This document shows, one piece after another, positions 57,478-64,000 of a DNA stretch of 64,000 nt. Positions within the stretch are counted from its first letter, which is position 1. The number at the start of each line of letters is the position of its first letter. Origin of the DNA: Thermomucor indicae-seudaticae (lineage: Eukaryota > Mucoromycota > Mucoromycetes > Mucorales > Lichtheimiaceae); assembly GCA_000787465.1 (NCBI GenBank), contig JSYX01000016.1:1-64000 (forward strand), given 5' to 3'. The translations under genes were made by a program, and so were the position numbers. The notes under the pieces were generated by a model that saw only the letters and a program-made list of their open reading frames with translations, did not search any database and was not told where the DNA came from.

Positions 57478-60400
57478 ATGCTTGAAGAAGAGACCGCCCT
57501 TGCAGCTGTTCCACCAATTGGTGGTGCAGGAGGCAATCACGAGAACTTGTTGACATTTGACACTCGTGTGCTCCAAGAATACCTCGAGCAGCTTTTACCC
57601 CTGGTGCTCGGCGCCGAGATTTCGGACCTAGAGAACACCATCTTCTCATACCCGGACACACTCGAAAAGTTCAAGCGATTTGCTACTGATGCGCAGAGTC
57701 CTGTTCTTTTTATCCTCAAAGAAAGAGTGGGCGGGAACAGCGAAGGTATGAAATGTATCTTTGAAGTCTCCCTACATGGAAACTGACTCGATCTTTTTTT
57801 CTTTTTTACTAGACGAATCAGCCCCCATCACCTATTCTTATTCCTTGTCGCAAGAGATTACATATTTGCCAACACACGTTGGATCATTAGCTATCATCAA
57901 GCGTACAGCTACCTTAGACCCGTCGAAACCCCTGCAATCACAAATCCAATTGATCAATTTGCCTGGTGCACCCAATGCTGGGGAGCCGGGCTCAACGTCA
58001 AGCCCGTACGAATTTCTGCACTCTTACATCCATTTGGCTGTCAGTCCTTACTTTAATGCCTATGTGAATGCTCGCCATGGAAGCACCGGTACTGAGACCA
58101 GCAAGAGCAAGAATGAAGACAACAAGATGGGTGTCCCCATGGCCAAGAAGAAAATGGCCGAATTGGAGCTTAGTTTGCTTCATCTGCAGCAAAACGTCGA
58201 GATTCCCGACATTTCGCTCAATATTCACCCTGTTGTACAGAAGGCTGTCGAAAAGGTAAGTTGATCCAAGCAACTGGAAGTTGCCTGTTCGGCACACTAA
58301 CGATTATTGTTCAATCAGTGTCGTGAGCAAAACAAACGTGTCACAGTAGAAGCTATCGACCCGAACCTTTTCTCCGATTCATCTTTTCTGAACAAGCTCC
58401 AGGGCGACGTAAATGGTTGGATCAAAGAAATCCAAAAGGTTACAAAGATGTCCCGTGATCCTGCCAGTGGCACAGCGATACAGGAGATCAACTTTTGGCT
58501 GAGCATGGAAAGAGCGTTGGAGAAAATCGATGAGCAGCTGAAAAGCGATCAAATCAGTAAGTCTCCGTTGAGTTTAAGCTAAATAACCGTGTCTGCTGGT
58601 TCTAATCTACTCCGTTAGCTTTGACTCTCGACATTCTTAAGCATGCGAAGCGATTCCATGCCACCGTCAGTTTTATTGCTGACACTGGTTTAAAGGAAGG
58701 CATGGAGCTTGGTAAGTTTACAAGTGTTCTCGACGTTTCACACGCAGCCAGCTAAATCTCCTGATAGTGTGGAAATACAACCAGCTAATGAAGGATTTCC
58801 CTCTGAACGAGCTGCTTTCTGCTACCGATGTCGATAAGATTAGGGAATCGCTGGGCCTGATTTTTGGCCACTTGAACAAGAAATTAAAGCTTTCGTAAGT
58901 ATGAGGCGGATTATAGTTGATGCCGATTGCTGATTTTGGATGGGGATGCTGCAATTCAGACCTTATCCTATTCGTCGTGCGTTGCCTTTGGTCGAGGCAA
59001 TTTCTCGAGACCTGAACGATCAGTTGTTGAAGGTCTTGGGCAGTCGTCGTCTTATGTACATGGAATACGACGATTTCGAGCGAACGACGGCTGGAGCAGA
59101 GAGCGTCTTCCAGACCTGGGACGACCTCATCAAGGAGTTCACGAACGTTGCTCGCGATGTTACCCGCAAGCGGTCCGAAAAGTTCTTGCCGATCAAAATC
59201 AATCCGGCTCATGCCAAACTGCAAGAACGTGTAGCGTTTGTCCGTGCCTTCCGTAAACAGCATGAACAATTGCATCAGACCATTGTACGAGTAATGACCA
59301 GCCCACGCGCTAAGAAATCTACGATCGTGGTAGATGGCCAAGTAAACAGTGTCATGGAGGAAGAGGAGAGCATCAGCATTAGTGATATCAATGCGGTGGA
59401 GGAAGTGAAGCTCGCTTACGAAAGCGTCAAAAATATTGACGTCCTTGATGTGTCCGAAGGTAAAGAAAACGCAAAGCTTCCTTAGGCATGGGTTCCCGCT
59501 AACAAAAGTAAACACAGAGGGCACTGAGATCTGGGTTCAAGCTGAGACTGCATACAATGAGCGTGTCTCGAGGGTAGAAAACCAGATTATTGCTCGGTTA
59601 AGGGATCGCCTTGGAACTGCAAAGAGCGCCAATGAGATGTTTAGAGTGTTCTCAAAGTTCAACGCTCTGTTCGTGCGACCAAAGGTGGGGTGCACGCTGA
59701 GACCGAAGCTGTAAGGGTATACTCACAATTCCATTTAGATCCGAGGTGCTATACAAGAGTATCAGACCCAGTTAATTGACAGTGTCAAGGAGGACATTAA
59801 TAAGCTCCATGACAAGTTCAAGATGCAGTACCGCAACTCTGAAGCCTATCATATGGCTCAACTTCGCGACCTTCCGCCGATTTCTGGTGCTATTGTATGG
59901 GCACGTCAGATCGATCGCCAATTGTCGCTATACATGAAACGTGTAGAGGACGTACTCGGCAAAGGATGGGAGCTATATGCCGAGGGTCAGAAGCTACAGA
60001 TTGAGAGCAACAGTTTCCGAAAGAAGCTCGATACAAGGTTGATTTACGAAAACTGGCTTCATGAGATAACGAAGCGCGATCTTTCTGTTTCTGGGCGTAT
60101 CTTTGAGATCTCTCGTAACCGTGTCCAGAACTCCTTGCAACTCGGTGTCAACTTTGACGGCCAAATCATTACACTGTTCAAGGAAGTTCGGAATTTGTTG
60201 TGGCTCAACTTCCAGATCCCTCACACAATCTCCAACGTTGCAAAAGACGCCAAGCGCGTATACCCGTTTGCTGTCAGTCTGATGGAAACCGTCAGGACCT
60301 TTTCACAAACAGTCCACAAGGTTAACCGCAATCCCGATATCGCAACCCTTGTTGCTGGCTACAGGAATGAGGTTCACATTATGATTACGAAGGGTAAATG

Positions 60401-63400
60401 TTAATCTATGTTTTTCATTTCAACGTATGCTAACGAAGGATTTATAGGCATCAACCTGCGCTGGGATTATTTTGTCAACACATACGATGCTCATCACAGA
60501 CCTTTGTCTTACCTTACTGGAACGCCTTTGGATGCGCGCGAGAACCGTCATGTCATGTTTGTCCGTGAATTTGCCAATGTTGTGTCTGTGTTCCAGGACA
60601 AAGTGGACGCGTTGATTGGTTATTATGACGACATCAACAAAAGCATTGAGGAAATGAAGGCTTGCCCATACCAGATCGATCGCTTCGAGGATGCCTTGGG
60701 AAGAATTCAAAAACTGGTACGTTGCATTATCAAACTTGCTTTGATATTTGACTAAATTACCTGTAGATCGATAGACTTAACTTGGAAAACTATTCCAATT
60801 TGGATCAATGGGTTGCCGGTCTCGACAAACGCATCGAGAACGTGCTGATTGGGCGTCTGCAGCAAGCTATTAAGGCATGGACAAACAGCTTCCAAGGCAT
60901 TGATGAAGAAGCCATTGTGCCTGAAGTCAGCATTTCCAAGAGCCGCCGCAAGCGCAAGGCAGGTGCTCGCGACGGTGCTTCCGTTGAAGAGAAGGCACCT
61001 GTTCAAAAATCACCGGAGATCAAACCGGCGCTTCAGACACTAATTCACGAAATCCGCATTAAAAACCAAGTTATGTACCTGGATCCACCCATAGAGCAAG
61101 CACGGGCGAGCTGGTGGTCTCAGTTGCATGACTGGCTTGCTATCATTTGCCACTTGCCACGTATACAGAGCTCTCGTTACGAAGGCGGTCTGAGTGTACG
61201 AGACAACCCGTTGATCGAGAAGACGTATGCCAGCCTTTTGACGCGTATGGGGGACGGATCTTTGGCACATGCTTACCAGATCATTGAAGACAAGATTGCT
61301 CAAGTATCCGAATACGTTAACATCTGGCTTCAATACCAGTCGTTGTGGGATCTTGAATCAAACCACGTTTTCAATATTCTCGGAGACGACTTGGCAAAGT
61401 GGCAGCAGATTCTGTTGGAGATTAAGAAAGCGAGAAGCACGTTTGATAACTCGGAGACTGAGCAGTCTTTCGGTCCTCTTGTGATTGACTATGAGCAAGT
61501 CCAAAGCAAAGTCAACCAAAAGTACGACCAATGGCAACGTGAAATTCTCAACAAATTCGGTAGCATGTTGGGAACTTCGATGCGCGACTTCCATGTATCC
61601 GTGTCGAAAGCTCGTTATGAACTGGAACAACAGTCCATCGAAAGCAATTCAACCGGCGAAGCTGTCACTTTTATTACCTTTGTTCAGGACCTGAAGCGAA
61701 AAGTGAACAAATGGGGCCAGGACGTTGAACTGTTCCGTCAAGGTCAAAAGACTCTTGAACGTCAACGATTCCAATTTCCAAACGACTGGGTATATGTGGA
61801 TCAAGTCGATGGTGAATGGAGTGCGTTTAATGAGATTCTGAGCCGCAAGAACAATGCCATTCAGGAGCAGATTGGTATGTAATAGGTGTAACTAATGCAG
61901 CTGTTTCGATCGCTAACATGGCGTTCCATATAGCTGGCCTGCAAATGAAGATTGTAGCAGAGGATAAGGTCGTGGAGCAAAAGATTCGTGATATCTGCGC
62001 CGAATGGGAGAAGACGAAGCCTGTCCAGGGCGACATCAAACCCGATATTGCCACCAATACCCTCAGCATTTTCGAAGGCCGTGTCACTCGTCTGAAGGAA
62101 GAATATGACATGGTGTGTCGCGCCAAGGAAGCTTTAGATTTGGAGCAGACGTCGGAAGCACGGCTCGATCCTGTTCTCGAAGAGCTGAGAGACCTCAAGT
62201 CTGTATGGACAGCACTTGCTAAAGTCTGGCAATCATTGTATGAAATTCGTGACACTCCTTGGACTTCGGTCGTGCCTCGTAAAGTTCGCCAGCATATTGA
62301 TGAGCTCGTCAACTCGACCAAGGAAATGCCAAACCGTATGCGACAGTATGCTGCATACGAGTACGTTCAAGAAACCCTGCGTCAGCTATTGCGTGTCAAT
62401 CCACTTGTAGCCGACCTCAAGTCTGAAGCTCTTCGCGAGCGTCACTGGCGCCAGATTTTCAAAACGCTCAAGGTGGAAGGTCGCTTTACGCTTTCTGAAA
62501 TGACCATCGGTCATCTATGGGACCTTGACCTGAAGCGCAACGAGCAGGTTATCCGGGAGGTGATTATGCAGGCACAGGGTGAAATGGCTCTCGAAGAATT
62601 CTTGAAGCAAGTGAAGGAAACTTGGGCCAACTATGTCTTGGATCTCGTGAACTATCAGAACAAGTGCCGCCTTATCCGAGGTTGGGACGATCTTTTCAAC
62701 AAATCCAGTGAACATATCAACTCGTTGACTGCGATGAAGTTGTCGCCTTACTACAAAGTGTTTGAGGAGGAAGCAGCGTCTTGGGAGGACAAATTGAACC
62801 GCGTGCATGTTTTGTTCGACGTGTGGATCGACGTTCAGCGACAGTGGGTCTATCTGGAGGGTATTTTCAGTGGAAGTGTGGACATAAAGCACCTGCTTCC
62901 CGTGGAGACATCACGTTTCCAGAGTATCAACTCTGAGTTCCTGACCGTCATGAAGAAAGTCTACAAGTCGCCATTTGTTATGGACGTTTTGAATATACCA
63001 AACATCCAGAAGTCGCTCGAACGTCTTGCCGACTTGCTCAGTAAAATCCAGAAAGCTTTGGGTGAATACCTCGAACGTGAACGTGCATCTTTCCCTCGGT
63101 TCTACTTTGTCGGTGACGAAGATCTGCTGGAGATCATTGGTAACAGCAAAGATATCCTCCGCATTCAGAAGCACTTTAAGAAAATGTTTGCTGGTATCGC
63201 CACCATCTTGCTGAACGAAGATCAGACAGCGATTCTTGGTATGGCGTCCAAGGAGGGTGAAGAAGTTCAGTTCAAGAATCCCGTATCAATCAAGGACAAT
63301 CCAAAGATCAATGACTGGCTTACCCTCTTGGAAAAGGAAATGCGCACATCGTTGGCTCTTTTGCTTACGGATGCAGTGGCTGAATTGGAGTCGTGCTACA

Positions 63401-64000
63401 ACGCGGATGAGATGGACTCTAACGAGTTTATGGCTTGGGTAGATCGTTACCCTGCGCAGCTTGTTGTCCTTGCGGCACAGATTATATGGACGCAGTCCGT
63501 CGACAGAGCACTTACGGCTATGTCAGAAGAAGGCAGTGGAGATTCTTCTGCACTTCAACGTGCTATAGAGCTTGTTGAGCGTAACCTGAACGTCCTTGCG
63601 GACGCTGTGTTGTTGGATTTGACACCTATCAAGAGAAGAAAGTGCGAACATCTGGTCACAGAACTTGTGCACCAGCGTGATGTCAGCCGTCAATTACTCG
63701 CGAATAACGTCGCTTCGCCCAAAGACTTCAACTGGCTTTATCAGATGCGTTTCTACTTTAACGCCACTGTTGAAGACCCACTTCACCGGTTGACGATCAA
63801 CATGGCCAATGCGTCATTTTATTATGGTTACGAATATCTCGGTGTCGTTGATCGATTGGTTCAAACACCGTTGACAGATCGTTGTTACCTGACCCTCACT
63901 CAAGCCCTTGAGCAACGTCTGGGTGGCTCACCGTTCGGTCCTGCTGGTACCGGTAAAACTGAATCCGTCAAGGCTCTCGGTGTACAGCTTGGTCGGTTCG
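57478..64000 (+). CDS. DYN1: Cytoplasmic dynein heavy chain, 5' part
   Basis: The motor subunit of cytoplasmic dynein (retrograde transport, nuclear positioning). The window holds the first 1978 codons and then cuts the gene. Exons: 57478-57745, 57813-58255, 58319-58556, 58619-58711, 58768-58894, 58960-59459, 59518-59684, 59739-60393, 60448-60716, 60767-61874 and 61934 to the edge. The N-terminus ([20 protein letters not shown], then [20 protein letters not shown]) matches the dimerisation end of fungal dynein; the tail/linker follows, including the conserved linker part (SKEMPNRM-type helix, [35 protein letters not shown]). The last residues are the AAA1 Walker [17 protein letters not shown] near residue 1960, where human DYNC1H1 has it near 1906. 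Internal exons of 1-2 kb alternate with introns of about 50-65 nt. No frameshift seen. Confidence 0.95.

Overview
This is a stretch of nuclear DNA from a filamentous fungus, most likely an early-diverging one (Mucoromycota-like). The evidence is as follows. Genes carry many short GT-AG introns, mostly about 50-90 nt. There is an alpha-aminoadipate reductase (LYS2), which marks the fungal lysine pathway. Fungal-type genes include KEI1, RCO1 and a GCN4/CPC1-type bZIP. Complex I (NDUFS5), a kinesin-4 and cytoplasmic dynein are also present, which argues against a Saccharomyces-type yeast. The genus cannot be read from the sequence alone. Exon boundaries given here were placed by reading splice sites and keeping the frame; they are not supported by transcripts.

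Layout. 0.4-2.8 kb: decayed transposon DNA, a MULE-type transposase broken by stops and frame changes followed by a tyrosine-recombinase fragment. Directly after it lies a stub matching the C-terminal (Nexin_C) domain of a sorting nexin. 3.4-5.4 kb (-): a GH47 alpha-mannosidase with a 14-nt exon. 7.6-12.75 kb (+): a kinesin-4. 12.9-13.6 kb (+): an Mpv17/PMP22 protein, tail to tail with LYS2 (13.6-18.1 kb, -). 18.8-20.7 kb (-): KEI1-like sphingolipid subunit and a two-finger C2H2 factor. 21-26.3 kb: gene-poor, with microsatellites, one tiny putative gene and one disordered-protein gene.

26.3-32.6 kb is dense and mostly mitochondrial: COA3 (-), NUP54 (+), COX24/mS38 (-), NDUFS5 (+), SAM50 (+). 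Then come a four-helix LAPTM-like membrane protein (33.5-34.5 kb), the bZIP with two upstream ORFs in its leader (35.6-36.8 kb), an N-myristoylatable methyltransferase (-), an ABHD12-like lipase (-) and a SET/MYND methyltransferase (-). 42.9-46.3 kb holds no convincing gene but contains diverged repeats. 46.3-48.5 kb (-): an RCO1/PHF12-type double PHD protein. 49.1-50.0 kb (-): a BRCT protein. 50.2-56.6 kb (-): MON2. A small unrecognised gene starts 21 bp from MON2 in the opposite direction. From 57.5 kb to the end (+) is the 5' part of the cytoplasmic dynein heavy chain, cut by the window edge inside AAA1.

Functional links: membrane traffic and motors recur (kinesin-4, dynein, MON2, KEI1, sorting-nexin remnant), as does mitochondrial biogenesis (COA3, mS38, NDUFS5, SAM50, perhaps Mpv17). 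The bZIP looks like the general amino-acid control activator, and the LYS2 promoter in the same window carries a perfect TGACGTCA palindrome. I see no CRISPR array, rRNA, tRNA or secondary-metabolite cluster, and nothing that amounts to a wholly new multi-gene system. The most useful leads are the GCN4-style leader, the consensus GC-AG introns, the near-palindrome between COA3 and NUP54, the MON2 head-to-head pair and the unexplained 42.9-46.3 kb block.
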